This document shows, piece by piece, positions 23,406-36,585 of a stretch of 64,000 bases of DNA. The notes beneath the pieces were generated by a model, which was not told where the DNA came from, made no database searches, and saw only the letters and a program-made list of their open reading frames with translations. Source of the stretch: Ahaetulla prasina. Taxonomy: Eukaryota; Chordata; Lepidosauria; Squamata; Colubridae. The stretch is from contig NC_080543.1 in the NCBI RefSeq assembly GCF_028640845.1, positions 93,795,825 to 93,859,824 on the forward strand, given 5' to 3'. Each line of letters starts with the position of its first letter. Position 1 is the first letter of the stretch. The translations under genes and the position numbers were made by a program.

Positions 23406-23831
23406 TGCCCCCAGATCTTAAAATAACAGATAAAACTTGAGATTTAATAATGGCACAAATCAAACTGAAAAAAAAACAATTCCTCCTTAAAAACAAGAAT
23501 ACAAAAACCCTAATACAGAGTGATATCATTTTTTCCTTCCCTGTAAAAATGCCTGGTGATTTGTCCTGAATGGGTAACTCAGCAGTGTGAATAAGTCCAT
23601 CTATAGTAGTTAATACAGATACATTTGCCATTGGTAAATGCATGTAAAAAGAAATTAAACGTGATTCCTGAAAGTCTCATGATTGTTATGCCTATGGCAA
23701 GTGGTTATGGGAAAGTGATGTATATAAGTATCCATAGGGAAAGGACAAAGGATATAATATGTTTTCTGATATCACAATGTAAAATCATCACAAATGTGTC
23801 TGATGTTGGGACGCATGTATGACTTGGATTT

Positions 23832-24458
23832 TGTTGTGATGTTGCATTGCATGCTTCATCACGGTTTTCATCATCATATTCTGAACCAGATGCTTATGGA
23901 TGTGTGACAAGGTTACATTCAGTTGTTGTGGTCCGTCAGCAGCCTAAGGTGCTGGCAACGGAATCGGACAGTGATAAGGCGGAGGTGAGGCCAGGGCCAT
24001 CGGGAAGTGAGGTGCGGACTCCTGAGCCTCCAGAGACTGATAATAGTGAGGAAGAGGAACTGGAGGAGCCTGTTCCTAATACTCTCATGAGAAGAGCTGC
24101 CAAAAGGCAAGAGCAGCTCAAGCAGAGAGGACAACTTGGGAGTGGGGCCAAGAAATGATTGGCCCCTCCCATACGGTTTAAAACAAGACCATCACCGGTG
24201 TTTCAGCTTGCCGGAAAACAATGTTGTAGCTGCATTCTTTGCTCCGTTCTCTGCTCTGACTTCTGGACATTTATCAGGAAGGGCAGTTTGCTTAATTGGA
24301 CTCAGGTTTGTGATAACTGAAGAATGTGTGTTTGTGAGGCCTTTGTTTTATTTTGAGTTACATGACACTGGGAATGAAGTAATTCCCAGCTGTTCGAATA
24401 AAGTTTATTTTATCACGGACTGAGTTTGTTGCTACCTACTTGGGTCTGGGTCACAACA
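23832..24458 (+). mobile_element. Solo LTR, 627 bp, TGTTGTGA...TCACAACA
   Basis: The ends are an 8-bp inverted repeat, TGTTGTGA at 23832-23839 and TCACAACA at 24451-24458. A TATA-like GTTTAAAAC is near 24176 and an AATAAA at 24397-24402, so U3, R and U5 are in order. Its U3 reads as an acidic then basic peptide (SEEEELEEP followed by RRAAKRQEQLKQRG) like the LTRs at 12437 and 63540. No matching 5-bp target duplication was found, which may mean mutation or recombination between copies. Confidence 0.65.
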
Positions 24459-24497
24459 TCAGTGTTGTCACTCTGTTTCTTGGAGTTTGGGATTTTT

Positions 24498-24720
24498 GAG
24501 TCATGGTGGCATAGTGGTTAGAATGCAGTATTGCAGGCTAGCTCTGCAGACTGCCAGCAGTCAGATCCTGACCAATTCAAGGTTAACTCAGTCTCCCATC
24601 TTTCTGAGGTCGATAAAATGAGGACCCAGATTGTTGAGGGCAATATGCTGACCCTGTAAACCATTTAGAGAGGGCTGTAAAGCACTATAAAGTGGTATAT
24701 AAGTCTAAGTGCTATTGCAT
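24498..24720 (+). mobile_element. Sauria-type SINE
   Basis: The tRNA-like head GGTGGCATAGTGGTTAGAAT holds the A box and CAGATCCTGACC the degraded B box. The tail reads AAAATGAGGACCCAGATTG, GACCCTGTAAACC, GAGAGGGCTGTAAAGCAC and AAGTCTAAGTGCTATTGC, which is the 3' tail shared by the squamate Sauria SINE and Bov-B LINEs. A second copy is at 30889-31115. Confidence 0.8.
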
Positions 24721-25189
24721 TTGCTAAAATGTAATGTGTGCATGTGTGCAATTGATAGTAGTATCAATGGTATTGCAAACGTAAGCAAGATTGCAAATTG
24801 TCTTTTTATTTTGGGCCATAGCCATTCTTTCTTACAATAGGTATTGATGTTCAGGTAGGATGGTATTTGGCTGCCAACATATTAGTCTTTTTCCTGAATT
24901 TCAAAGAAGGCTATCTGGAAGATACTGTTCATAGGTCTCTTGAGTATAGCATAGATATTATGGGTTGTTATAAGCCTGACAAAATGGTATTATATTGTCG
25001 AAGGAAAGCAAGGGATTATTTCTCTGATGATTTGATTTATATTTTCCCTTTTACACAAAAATGGCACTCAAAAAGTAATTTTGTGATCTGTCTTTGTTAC
25101 TTTGCTTTTCTAATGTGCCTCCAGTTTCTTTTGATTTCAGCCCTTGAGAATTTTGCCAATCAAAGAACAGTGGCTAATATAAAGAATGG

Positions 25190-25567
25190 TTGCTGGAACT
25201 GGATGTTTAGTTTAATGAAAAGAAGGACTAGGAGTGACGTGGTAGCAGTGTTCCAATATCTAAGAAGCTGCCACAAAGAAGAAGAGAGGTCAACCTGTTT
25301 AGCAAAGTATCAAAAGGCAGGACAGGAAGCAATGGATGGAAACTAACCAAGGAGAGAAGCAACCTAGAATTAAGAAGAAATTTCCTGACAGTTAGAAAAA
25401 TTAATTAATAGAACAACTTCCCTCCAGAATTTGTGGGAGCTCCAACACTGACATTGTTAAGAAGAGAATGGACAACCAATTGTCTGAAATGGTATAGGAT
25501 TTCTTGCCTGAACAGGGGTTTGGACTAGAAGACCTCCAAGGTCCCTTCCAACTCCATTATTCTGTTA
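25190..25567 (+). mobile_element. CR1-like LINE 3' end
   Basis: The end of a CR1-type protein (MFSLMKRRTRSDVVAVFQYL) is followed by the words GAAATTTCCTGACAGTTAG, TGGACTAGAAGACCTCC and CCCTTCCAACTCC, ending ATTATTCTGTTAT. That ATTCTGTT-type terminus is characteristic of CR1 elements. Multiple stops. It accounts for the C-terminal third of the open frame at 24867-25346. Confidence 0.8.
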
Positions 25568-26227
25568 TATCAATATATGCAAATAGACATTTTTAGTTAA
25601 AAAGCAAGCATGCTGTTCCAAAAGCATTTGTACAATGCAAAATTCAAGTAATGCAAAAGCTAGATATTAGATGATGGGGAAAAAAGTAGTTGATTAATAA
25701 TGTGAAGCCAAATGCTGGTCAAGTAGATCCATTTTCCCACATTTGCATTATGAAAGGTATTTTGTGACAATTCCACCTCTATTCTCTACAGATATCTGAC
25801 CATTGTTTTCAAGATGAAGGAAAGGGCTATAGCTTAGTGCTACAATTTCTGCTTTAATCTTGCTTTTCAGCCTTATCTTTTGGTTTGTTCTGTTTTTGCT
25901 TTCTGCTTATTTTCTGATTCTGGCCTTTTCATTCTCAATAGCAGAATTCAGACACTTGTATACGGCACATCCCTGAAAACATTGCAAACATTATATTATG
26001 GCTAAAATGAGTCTGATTTATGTGATTACTAATTTTGTATTGCTAAATGTAATGTGAAAGTAGATTTCCACAAATAATTCACTCACATGGACTGTGGAAG
26101 CCTATTTTATACATGTGACTTTCTCTACAACACTCTTCAGTAGAAATGACATTTTTCATAAGGCAACCGATGTGTTTCCACGTACTTAATCTGCAAAGTT
26201 TACATATCTGCAAAGTTTACAGCCTGC
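25568..26227. other. Unassigned intergenic sequence
   Basis: No gene or repeat recognised. Confidence 0.5.
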
Positions 26228-26650
26228 TGTTACCTTATGCCTCCCATCGACCTGTACGCTCTCACAGAGAGGGCCTTCTCAGGGTGCCGTCCGCCAAACA
26301 ATGTTGGCTGGCGGCCCCCAGGAGTAGGGCCTTCTCTGTGGGAGCACCGACGCTCTGGAACGAACTCCCCCCTGGCTTAGGTCAAGTGCCTGATCTTCGG
26401 ACCTTTCGTCGTGAGCTAAAAACATATTTATTCATTCAAGCAGGACTGGCATAAATAGTTGATTTTAAATTGGGGTTTTAGTAATATTTTAAATTTTTAA
26501 ATCTTTTAAATTACCGGCCGTTTAGTAATAGTTTATTTTAATTTCTTTTAATTGTATATATTCTGTATTTTATTCTGGCTGTACACCACCCTGAGTCCTT
26601 TGGGAGAAGGGCGGTATAAAAATTTAATAAAATAAATAAATAAATAAAAT
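26228..26650 (+). mobile_element. L2/CR1-like LINE 3' end
   Basis: A short C-terminal protein piece, SRAFSVGAPTLWNELPPGLG then FRRELKTYLF, ends at TAA at 26452-26454. This APxLWNxLP...LKTxLF pattern is the conserved end of L2-like reverse transcriptases. The 3' UTR runs to CACCCTGAGTCCTTTGGG, AGGGCGGTATAAAAATTTAA and an (AAATA)n tail near 26650. It is better preserved than the related copy around 59300 and 61710. Confidence 0.7.
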
Positions 26651-26747
26651 AAATATAATTTTACAAACATGAAAACCACAACTTCACCAACCACAACCCC
26701 ACCACTTTTAGCAAAGTGAAACCACAACTCCACCAACTCCAGCCGGG

Positions 26748-26875
26748 CAACTTTCTGTATATAAACAGGGAATAAACTTGTACTTAACTCATGTTATTAT
26801 TTTATAAACTAATGAAATGTCTGCAAGCAAACAACTAAGCTCAGAGAGCACCAAGGACTCCATAATTTTAGTAAG
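26748..26875 (+). repeat. Family C repeat, decayed copy
   Basis: The words TGTATATAAACAGGG, TAATGAAATGTCTGCAAG and AAGCTCAGAGAGCACCAAGG match the copy at 63395-63480 and, inverted, 31331-31440. The CTGATGA box expected before the stem has decayed here, while GAAA remains. Confidence 0.5.
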
Positions 26876-27710
26876 CTTGCAATCTTAAGTACCGGAATCA
26901 TTTTGTGAAATGAACAGCTTCACTGGCACAATGTATAACTTACCAGCTTGGAAAAGCAATAGGAATATGTTGATCTGTAACACTGAGCTCTGCTCACCTG
27001 TATTATACTCCATCTCTGCAGCTTGGCATCCTATTCCATTGATTGTAAACCGTGTCTGCAAAGCAGTGGTAATGGACTGTAAAATCTTAAACATTCTGGT
27101 GCTTCACTAAAAACAAGGCCTTTTCTATCCTCCTCTTCCTTCTGCTGCTGTGAACATGTCTCCCTCCAAGTCTCCAGACATTTATTTTCTGATTGAACAG
27201 ACTGTCAAGGCAGATCTTCTCCTTTCAGCAATTGTTTCTCCCAGACTAATCTAGAGATAGGTCTTTGAACGATAGAACACCAGAATGAGAGTCAAAACCT
27301 TAAAAAGACCCTAATCTCTTCTACCTATAATGGTCCCTCCTTTGCACATTATTTATTCCTTCATTTTTCTCCCCATAGGGAACCCATTAGGGAAGGAAAA
27401 ATGGACTAGTTGCACAACATCAACTGTGAAAAGCTTAACTGATGCTAATCTATGTGAAAAGCAAAAGAAAAGCAACAAAATTAAGAAACACTGATAACTG
27501 ATTGTAATGACCAGAGCATTTTTTTTCTTTGGAAAAAATTGAATAAAGAATTGCTAATCTATATTTTATCAGGAACAAGATCTGTGGAATTTATTTCAGC
27601 TTTCCCTAATTTGGTGTCCTCCAGAATAATTGGCACTGACACTCCCAACTGAGTGTAAGTTCTTGGATTGCAATTGCAAACATCTAGAGGCTAACACATT
27701 GGGGATGGTT
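26876..27710. other. Unassigned intergenic sequence
   Basis: No gene or repeat recognised. Confidence 0.5.
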
Positions 27711-27716
27711 GATCAA

Positions 27717-29218
<1,502 letters not shown>

Positions 29219-29452
29219 GTTGGTGTTACGTATTCTAATTAGCTACTGAAACCAAGAGGTGAAGTCTTCACTCTGGTCCACTGTTTAAGCGGGAGAACTG
29301 CTTTAAACTGATTGGTTGCCCGGCTGACAGCTCCCTATGAAAGGAGTGCTATCAGCCAGACTTTTTTTGCTGGTAGTTTTACTGTATTAAATAAAGAACT
29401 TTAGCTGAAGATCACTCCGTTCTTTCCATTTAACCCAAAATCTAACTGTTGG
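29219..29452 (+). mobile_element. Small solo LTR, 224 bp, with GTTGG target duplication
   Basis: The LTR spans 29224-29447, starting TGTTACGTATTC and ending AAAATCTAACT, and is flanked by perfect 5-bp GTTGG copies (29219-29223 and 29448-29452). The last base is T where A is expected. Inside are a weak TATA-like CTATGAAAGGAG near 29336 and AATAAA at 29390-29395, about 50 bp from the end. No internal genes. The family is different from the 655-bp LTRs. Confidence 0.75.
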
Positions 29453-30888
29453 TTTACAGAAAGAACAACAGAGGGCAGAGCTATCAGTTATCAAGATATG
29501 AATCAATGGTTTACTAGAAGGTGATAAGGACATGTCTCAGGAAGCCCTAATCAGACCATGTCTTAAATGATGTGAGAAGGGAATTGAATATCAGAAGGAA
29601 GAATATCAGACAATATTTGCACTAATATAGCCAAGGGTGTCCAAAGAAAGTGGGTTAAAAAGTCAAAATGGTGGCTTCAATCAAGAGACCAAAGCCCCAG
29701 TTTTTAATGTGTGTTGAAACAATGACTAGAAGTTCATAGCTGCTATTTTTGTACTGTTTCTTTGTGCAAACAATGAAGGTTATTTTGCTATTATGCAATA
29801 GAAGAGCAGTCTCAACCTGTAAGTAAAAATCATCTACTAGAAATTGCAGTTCAAAGTGTGGCTGACTTTCCAATAATGTATCAAAAGATGTTCCTTCTAT
29901 AAAAAGGAATTCCCAGCCTAAGATATTAAGCTCAGATAAGATACAAGCCCAATATTGATTCTCATGGAGTAGTTTCATAGCTTACAATCTATAGTAGCAA
30001 AGTGTATCTCATAAACTGCTCAAGAGATCCACTTTTTGGTGGTGTTGCAGCCAAAAGAGCCATTTGGAATATTGTATTGTAGGAATCACTTATCCAGATC
30101 AGAGGCATTTTTGTTGCAGATGCAAGTGTTGCTGGACAGCAGAAAGTTTATTGAGAAGTTAAAACCCACACAGTGTGAGTCATTATAGCTCCAGGATGTG
30201 TCACAGGAACTTGGAGAAAAAAGATACAGAATGACATGATAGAGACCATTCTTCTGAGTGGAATCACTTAATTATTGTGATACCAAAGTAAATGGAAACG
30301 ATCTGTCTTTGTGTGCGATTAAGGGAGCCAAAAAGGCAACAGTGGTCAATAGCCGCAAGCTAACTCGCATAAAATAAATCGTTACTAAAACAAAGAGGCA
30401 CATTATTCTTTATCACTGGCCTTCAAGTCATTTATCATCAACTCTTACCATAGAGGCTTAATGGATATCTCCTAGAATTCATCACACTCTCCCAGTTGCT
30501 TTGATTTAATTACCTCATATGGTCTTGCAGCGACCCTTCCTTTCCTCTCTTTTACATGTTAATTTATCTATCCTTAAGCATCAATCATAATTTCAGTGCT
30601 TATCTAGATGTCTACTGTGCTTAAACAGAAGTTAGATCATGACAAATGCTTTAGACTGTTGTACAGTAAAGAACAAATGCAGGATAGCAGTTGTGAAAAG
30701 TCATGTGTGTGTGAGGGGCAAAGACAGTTACACAGAATATTGCAAGGGGGACTGAAAACTATCACAAGACATTACAGTGTATTTAAAGAAACTACAAAAT
30801 ATAAAGTTATGTGAATACCACATTGATATCGTAATTCTGATTTATCTATCTTATTTTTTTAACCAGATGATATATCTATCATTTGAAG
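29453..30888. other. Unassigned intergenic sequence
   Basis: No gene or repeat recognised. Confidence 0.5.
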
Positions 30889-31115
30889 AGTCATGGTGCA
30901 TGGTGTAGTGGTTAAAATGCATTGTTGCCAGCAAATTTTGCCAACTAGCAGCAGTTCAATCCTGACTGGCTCAAGGTTGACTGAGCCGTCCATCCTTCCA
31001 AGATTGGTAAAATGAAGATCCACATTTTGGTGGGCAATAGCTGACTCTGTAAACCGCTTAGAGATGGCTGTAAAGCACTGTGAAGCGGAATATAAATCTA
31101 AGTGCTATTGCTATC
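30889..31115 (+). mobile_element. Sauria-type SINE, second copy
   Basis: The tRNA-like head CATGGTGTAGTGGTTAAAAT and B-box remnant GTTCAATCCTGACTGG are followed by the same tail as 24498-24720: GACTCTGTAAACCGC, TTAGAGATGGCTGTAAAGC and AATCTAAGTGCTATTGC. It is slightly shorter in the middle. Confidence 0.8.
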
Positions 31116-31330
31116 TAAAATAGAATCTGCATTTTATTACATTATAAGCCTGTATCTAGGATATCATTATTGATTTATACAGCCAATTCTGAGGCAAGGA
31201 TATGAATGCCTGAACAGAGAGCATTTTGCTGATTAGATCTATAAATACAAACCAGAAATTGTTTTGGTCAGATTGGATAAATATGCATTATAAAAATTCA
31301 ACATGAAAAATAATATATTCCTAATTTTCT

Positions 31331-31440
31331 CCTCTTTCATTAGCAAAGGAACCCTGCTTGTGGAGGTTGTTTGTGCCCTCTGGGCTTGGTTGCTTTCTTG
31401 GTGACATTTCATTACCCAACTTCAACATCTTCAATACTAA
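31331..31440 (-). repeat. Family C repeat, inverted decayed copy
   Basis: On the minus strand: GTTGGGTAATGAAATGTC, then CAAGAAAGCAACCAAGCCC and AGAGGGCACAAAC. It matches 63395-63480. The core at 31434-31407 retains GAAA, while CTGATGA has become TTGAAGA and the stem is partly lost. Confidence 0.5.
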
Positions 31441-32011
31441 AAGAGTTATTTTTATATGAATAATGTAAGAAAGTCTTCCTTCTAGCAATGAAGACGCTAG
31501 AGATAAATGGCCTTTCGAAATTCTCCATCAAATGTCTTCTTGGCAGAGAATTTGGGTGGTAATTTTCTATTAACTTCTCCAGGAAAAGGAGGAATTCTCC
31601 AACCATTTTTCAAGGGTGGTATTTAAAAATAATAGTGCCACTGCTACTGAAAATAATTAGTGGAATATCTTCCTACCTGATATTTTTCTTTTTACTGGCA
31701 CCTAAGAATCAAGGGGGCTTCAATCTTCTGAAGAAATGATTTTACAGTGAAAAAACTAGACATTCCCATATCATACCGCTTCAATCTTGATTGCAGAAAA
31801 TATGACTTCTGTAACAGAGTTGTTAATGCTTGGAACACACTACCTGACTCTGTGGTCTCTTCTCAAAATCCCCAAAACTTTAACAAAAAACTGTCTACTA
31901 TTGACCTCACCCCATTTCTAAGGGGTCCATAAGAGCACAAACGTGCCTACTATTCCTATCCTATTGTTTTCTTTCATTATATCCAATTAATATAGTTATT
32001 GCATGCTTATG

Positions 32012-32016
<5 letters not shown>

Positions 32017-32060
<44 letters not shown>
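32017..32060. repeat. (AT)n tract, left flank of palindrome
   Basis: An uninterrupted alternating AT run that borders the palindrome. A second run lies at 32692-32733 on the other side. Confidence 0.95.
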
Positions 32061-32063
<3 letters not shown>

Positions 32064-32118
32064 GGTCTTTGGTTGTTCGAGTTTTCTCCCGTGTAAAATT
32101 GGAAGTGTCTTGGCGACG

Positions 32119-32148
32119 TTTCGACGAAGTCTCATTCGTCATCTTCAG
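32119..32148 (-). ncRNA. Hammerhead-like RNA motif, palindrome left arm
   Basis: On the minus strand: CTGAAGA (32148-32142), T (32141), GACGAA (32140-32135), loop TGAGAC, TTCGTC (32128-32123), GAAA (32122-32119), then CGTCGCC. The six-base stem is perfect. A GTC triplet follows GAAAC directly, as in minimal hammerheads whose stem III is only two pairs. The extra T before the stem is the main departure from the canonical core. Confidence 0.45.
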
Positions 32149-32568
32149 GCTTCAGCTTCGTGCTTCTGGGAGCAATGTGTGATCGCAGCTGTTTCTTCCT
32201 TTTAACTGCTAGTGGGGGTTTGAACTGATTGGGTGGGAGCTTGGCTGTGCTCTGATTGGCTGGGGGTTTTTTTGTGCTCTGATTGGCTGGGGTGTGTCCT
32301 GTTGGGGTGGGGGTTTGGTTGTGCTCAGTTTATTGTTGCAGCTCACCAGCTCAAATTCCCCTGCAACACAGACTAAACTGAGCACAACCAAGCCCCCCCC
32401 CAAACAGGACACACCCCCAGCCAATCAGAGCCAATCAGAGCACAAAAAAACCCCCAGCCAATCAGAGCACAGCCAAGCTCCCACCCAATCAGTTCAAACC
32501 CCCACTAGCAGTTAAAAGGAAGAAACAGCTGCGATCACACATTGCTCCCAGAAGCACGAAGCTGAAGC

Positions 32569-32598
32569 CTGAAGATGACGAATGAGACTTCGTCGAAA
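32569..32598 (+). ncRNA. Hammerhead-like RNA motif, palindrome right arm
   Basis: On the plus strand: CTGAAGA (32569-32575), T, GACGAA (32577-32582), loop TGAGAC, TTCGTC (32589-32594), GAAA (32595-32598), then CATCGCC. The stem is perfect; the GTC of the left arm is ATC here through one substitution. Confidence 0.45.
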
Positions 32599-32683
32599 CA
32601 TCGCCAAGACACTTCCAATTTTACACGGGAGAAAACCCGAACAACCAAAGACCTACATACAAACACCCGTGAAAACCTCAGAA

Positions 32684-32734
<51 letters not shown>

Positions 32735-33039
32735 TTATATATTATATAGTTACTTTCATGCTTATGCTTATATATACTGTTGTGACAAAATAAATAAAAA
32801 TAAATAAATAAATAAATAAAATATCCCTTTGCTTGTGTCACAGGCAAATATGTAAATGCAAAAATCTCTAATAACCCTTATTGGACTTTTGCTGACATGA
32901 GGAATGAATGACAAGGTTTTAAGGATTTATTTATAGATAAGAGTTGGGATATGGGAAGATGAGACCATTTGTTGTATTTTAAAATTAGATGATAAATTAT
33001 TAAAATTGTTTTACTTCTGATGAAGGGAAAGTCATTTCT

Positions 33040-33475
33040 ATATATATTTTCTTTTTCTTTATTATATTCTATTTTTTTCTGTTTATGTTTTCCTTTTCTA
33101 CACATTCCATTTTTCTTTCTATTTTTCATTTTTATTATTGTAATTCTAATTTTTAGTAAAATTACTATAAAAATGAAAGAGAAGGGGGAAAAAAAAGAAA
33201 AACATCTAAAGAAGCAACTTCCAATCTTCTTTAAAGAATTTCAAACATAACTATTACCATTTCTACTCTCTCAAATTACATATATAATGTTTTCCTTCTT
33301 CCCATAAACAACCTGTTTTAATCATTATATCCCTAGATCATACAGTTCGTATTTGTCATTGTCAACAAAAAGTCTATAAAGGGTTTCCAGTCTTTCATAA
33401 AAGTAGTTATTGTTCCTTTTCTAATCAGATAGATCAATTTGGCCATTTCAGCAAGTTCTGCCATGACAAACATAA
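33040..33475 (-). mobile_element. L1 3' end remnant
   Basis: On the minus strand a frame from 33474 reads MAELAEMAKLIYLIRK, then MKDWKPFIDFLL, and stops at TAG near 33343. This is the ORF2 C-terminus seen as NLAEMAKI...WKKWIDYI in the L1 at 9903-10719. The A-rich 3' UTR continues to about 33040. It is an older or different L1 subfamily. Confidence 0.6.
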
Positions 33476-33639
33476 AAAAATAGAGTCAAAAGTTTGAAGC
33501 AACCATGCTGACTTGTTGTCACCCGCTACTGATGTTATTTTCATCAAATGGAATTGAGGGGAAAAGCATAGGAGGATTTATCTGCACAATTAGATACAGT
33601 AAACGGAGGAAACTATAAACAGAGGAAGAGAAAGAGATT

Positions 33640-34020
33640 TACTCCCCCCCCATGCCGTCACTCTGCTAAACAACTAATTTCCACAACATTGTCTGATGCC
33701 ATAGAATGTCAAACAACATAGTAGGGCTTTATTACTATTATCCTTCTCATCTTTCATACTACTTATTCCTTTAGCATCTTATGAGTATCACTTTATCTTA
33801 TGATTTATATTGATTTTATTTAGTGTCCTGTGACTATCACTGAATGTTGTATCTTATTATTTATGATGATTGAATTTTATGATTATGATCATGTTTTACC
33901 ACTTTCTGCTTGTATGTACATCGAGAGCTTATGCACCAGAGACAAATTCCTTGTATGTCTAACCACATTTTGCCAATAGAGAATTCTGTTCTATTCTGTT
34001 CTGTTCTATTCTACTCTAAG
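33640..34020 (+). mobile_element. CR1 (L3-like) LINE 3' end
   Basis: It contains CATGCCGTCACTCTGC, TTATGATTTATATTG, TGTATGTACATCGAGAGC, CACCAGAGACAAATTCC and CACATTTTGCCAATAGAG, then a short tail of ATTCT/GTTCT pentamers. It aligns in order with 17160-17601. The 5' boundary is approximate. Confidence 0.8.
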
Positions 34021-34458
34021 ATGAAAAATAATCCAAGTGAAACTTTTATTCCTTCATTGTTGAAATAAAACTAGCAAGCTATTTCCCAGTTTTGAAGCAA
34101 TATTGAATTCCAGAAGAGTACATCTGATATGGCTGAACAAATTACTGCCCAAAATATATCTCCACATCCAAGCACTTAGAGCTATTCAGTGTTTTTATGT
34201 TCAGTGCTGTTTGAGCATCATTTTTAATGTTGCCTTGCCCCTATTGTTCTCTTCTTCATTTACAGACACTATTGATTTAATCCTGTGGGCTGTCATGACA
34301 TACTGGAAATTTTAATTTTATATTTTTGTACTACCATACCAAATGTACTATTGTGATGTTTTCCAGTATCAATTCAGATTTGGCAAAGGATTGGAGGAAA
34401 GGAAGTGGAGATTTCTAAAAGCAAAAATGAAGAAGAGAAAAATCATGTGAAGAGTAAA

Positions 34459-34545
34459 TGTCTGTGGAGATTCTCAGTCATCCAACTCATGGTTGTCCCA
34501 AAAGTGCTTTTTTAAAAGCACTTTTGGGATTCAAAGAGTATTGTA
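34459..34545 (+). repeat. Short repeat with a 34-bp perfect hairpin
   Basis: The words AGTCATCCA and TCATGGTTGTCCCAAA recur inverted at 58130-58205, so this is a dispersed repeat. Here 34496-34511 (TCCCAAAAGTGCTTTT) and 34514-34529 are perfect reverse complements with a 2-base loop. Confidence 0.6.
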
Positions 34546-36060
34546 CAACAGGTGTGTATTGCCTGAAGGAAATAGAAGACTCTTTTCAATGTGAAAAAAG
34601 CATATTATTTTGGTTTAGGATTTCATTGGAAGAAACCAATAACACCCCTAAAAGTACTTCTGGAAATTATAAATGCTCCTTTATAGTTGAAATGAATTAT
34701 AATGTACTGAATGCTAGAGAAAATAATTAGTGTCTTTTTGTAATAAGTGATAATAAATATTTTCGTATTGTTCCAATGTAAACACCTGCTCTTTGTCCAA
34801 CTTTATTATTTTTTAGCTTTGTGCCTTTGATACTTTTAAAGTTTTCAATAATAATATTAAAGCTTGTTTATATAAATTGGTTTTAGCTTTGTTGTTTGCA
34901 TCCAGTCATTTGTCTGTGAGATGGGCAGCCATTTAAATATGACAAATAAAAATGAATCGAATATTTCTGTCTTTTGTCATTCCCCTATAATTTTGACTTT
35001 TTGTCAGTTTTCCAGCTGATGTCATGACCGTCCCAAATGTTAAGGGAAAATTCTGCATGTGGAATTATTTCAAAGGTTGAATTTTGGCATGTTTCATCAA
35101 ACTGGAACAACAGCTCTTTATCAAGAACAAATATAAGGCTGACAAAAATGGAAACAGTTTCTGCAAATACAAAAATAAACACAGCAGTGAGCACTTTTAA
35201 AGTAATTCAGTGGAATTGGTGACAAAGGTATACAAAGCTTATTGAATAGGCTGAAATTCGAATGAAACCAAAGCTGCTGGGAAGGTGTTATTCTTTGCTA
35301 AACCTTGTTCAGCTGGATTTATCTCCTTAATATTGATCATAAATAAATTATACATTGAGTTACTCCTCTAAAGAGCTACATATAAGAAAGGCTGTTTGTA
35401 TTATTCACAGAATAATAAAATAAAATCTAATCTTTTTTTTTTTTTTACAAATTGTGATCTATGGCAAATTACTGTAGGAGGAAAACTCTGTAGTGATATA
35501 TACAGAGGAAATCTACACTTTGTGAATCATAGAAAAATGTAGGATTTACAGGATTATAACTGTGCTGATTAGCTTGGAATCTGTACAAGAAACAACTGCA
35601 TTAATGCATACACAGATTTTAAAGTGACAAAGAATTTTAATGTTTGGTTCACTCTCTTATAGAAATCAATGTGCTAGAATGGAAATAGATTAACCATTAA
35701 ACCAGTGAATTCAACTGTGCAATAAGTAGTTGAAAGTGAAACCAAAATCAATGTGAGTTAAATCACACCAACTTATTCCTGTTACTTCAGTGAGAAGATA
35801 CTCAGACTTGATTTGATCTAATTAAAGTTAGTTTCAGTTGTGTCCAACATTTTTTAATCTTCCCATTGCTGCTTTTTATTAATTATTTTTAATACCATCT
35901 TGATTTTATTCTGGTACTTCCTTTTATGATTTTAACAATTGTTTTTGTTTTTCCTTATCAGCTTATCAGCTTATCATATTGTTTTTAACTTCTTTTACCT
36001 TCTTCCTCCATACATTACTGTTGACTGTGCCCAATGGTCCCTCTTTGTCCTTACTGCCCA
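34546..36060. other. Unassigned intergenic sequence
   Basis: No gene or repeat recognised, apart from a short poly(T) run at about 35431-35444. Confidence 0.5.
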
Positions 36061-36585
36061 GTTTAGAACAAGGGTAGTCAACCTTTTTATACCTACCACC
36101 CACTTTTGTGTCTCTATTAGTAATAAAATTTTCTAACTGCCCACCGGTTCCACAGTAATGTGCTGTGTATCGTCGTCTGTGCATGCCTCTCACACATCAT
36201 GGATTGGATTTGGGGGGGTTACCAGCTCTGCTTGTCTATTACAGCTGGGTGGTGTGGGGGGAGATGCAAGAGCTATTCTAGGATGAGGCTCTTTCATTTG
36301 AGGTCACACTATAGCACCATTTAGTTTCACTTATGTAACGTGAACTAAATTTATGTGTGGGCAATACAAATAGTATATTTTCAGAAATTTAAATTGTCAC
36401 AGAGAATTTTATGAAAACCTAATGAAAATGTTTTTAAATAATGCTATGAATTTTTTTTAAAAAGTCAATTAAATTTAAAAAAAGGGAAGTGCTTCAGTAT
36501 CGGACAAAACCCCTACCACCCACATGAAAGCTGGAATGCCCACTAGTGGGTGGTAGGGACCAGGTTGACTACCACTGATTTAGAA
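36061..36585. mobile_element. Non-autonomous hAT-like element, 509 bp
   Basis: The element is 36069-36577, starting CAAGGGTAGTCAACC and ending GGTTGACTACCACTG. Inner words CTACCACCCACTTTTG and CCACTAGTGGGTGGTAGG extend the inverted terminal repeat to about 40 bp. The 8-bp flanks GTTTAGAA (36061-36068) and ATTTAGAA (36578-36585) differ at one base, as for a hAT target duplication. The interior is non-coding and AT-rich. Confidence 0.85.

Larger units (their letters stand above)
32061..32656. repeat. 596-bp near-perfect palindrome, family A foldback element
   Basis: The left arm (32061-32341) and right arm (32361-32656) are reverse complements over about 280 bp with few differences: single mismatches, a C-run length change, and an extra 10-bp CCAATCAGAG unit in the right arm. 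The loop is only 19 bp (32342-32360). The outer end reads GTAGGTCTTTGGTTGTTCG. Repeated ATTGGCTGGG-type words (CCAAT-box like) lie in both arms. It carries two ribozyme-like cores facing outward. The element is flanked by (AT)n runs on both sides, as is the single arm at 866-1011. No coding capacity. Confidence 0.9.
31775..32822 (+). mobile_element. LINE 3' end (Jockey superfamily) split by a palindrome
   Basis: It starts at YRFNLDCRKYDFCNRVVNAW, close to the protein C-terminus, and ends DLTPFLRGP with TAA at 31930-31932. The 3' UTR words AAACGTGCCTACTATTCC and TTCATGCTTATGCTTATA are interrupted by AT dinucleotide tracts that hold the 596-bp palindrome, then GTTGTGACAAAATAAATA and an (AAAT)n tail to 32822. 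The AT-rich stretch natural to this 3' UTR seems to have been the insertion site. Confidence 0.8.

Noticed and set aside
24867..25346. Open frame of 159 codons on the plus strand
   Set aside because: The last third is the C-terminal end of a CR1-like LINE and the first part has no domain; it is a chance fusion of unique DNA with a repeat.
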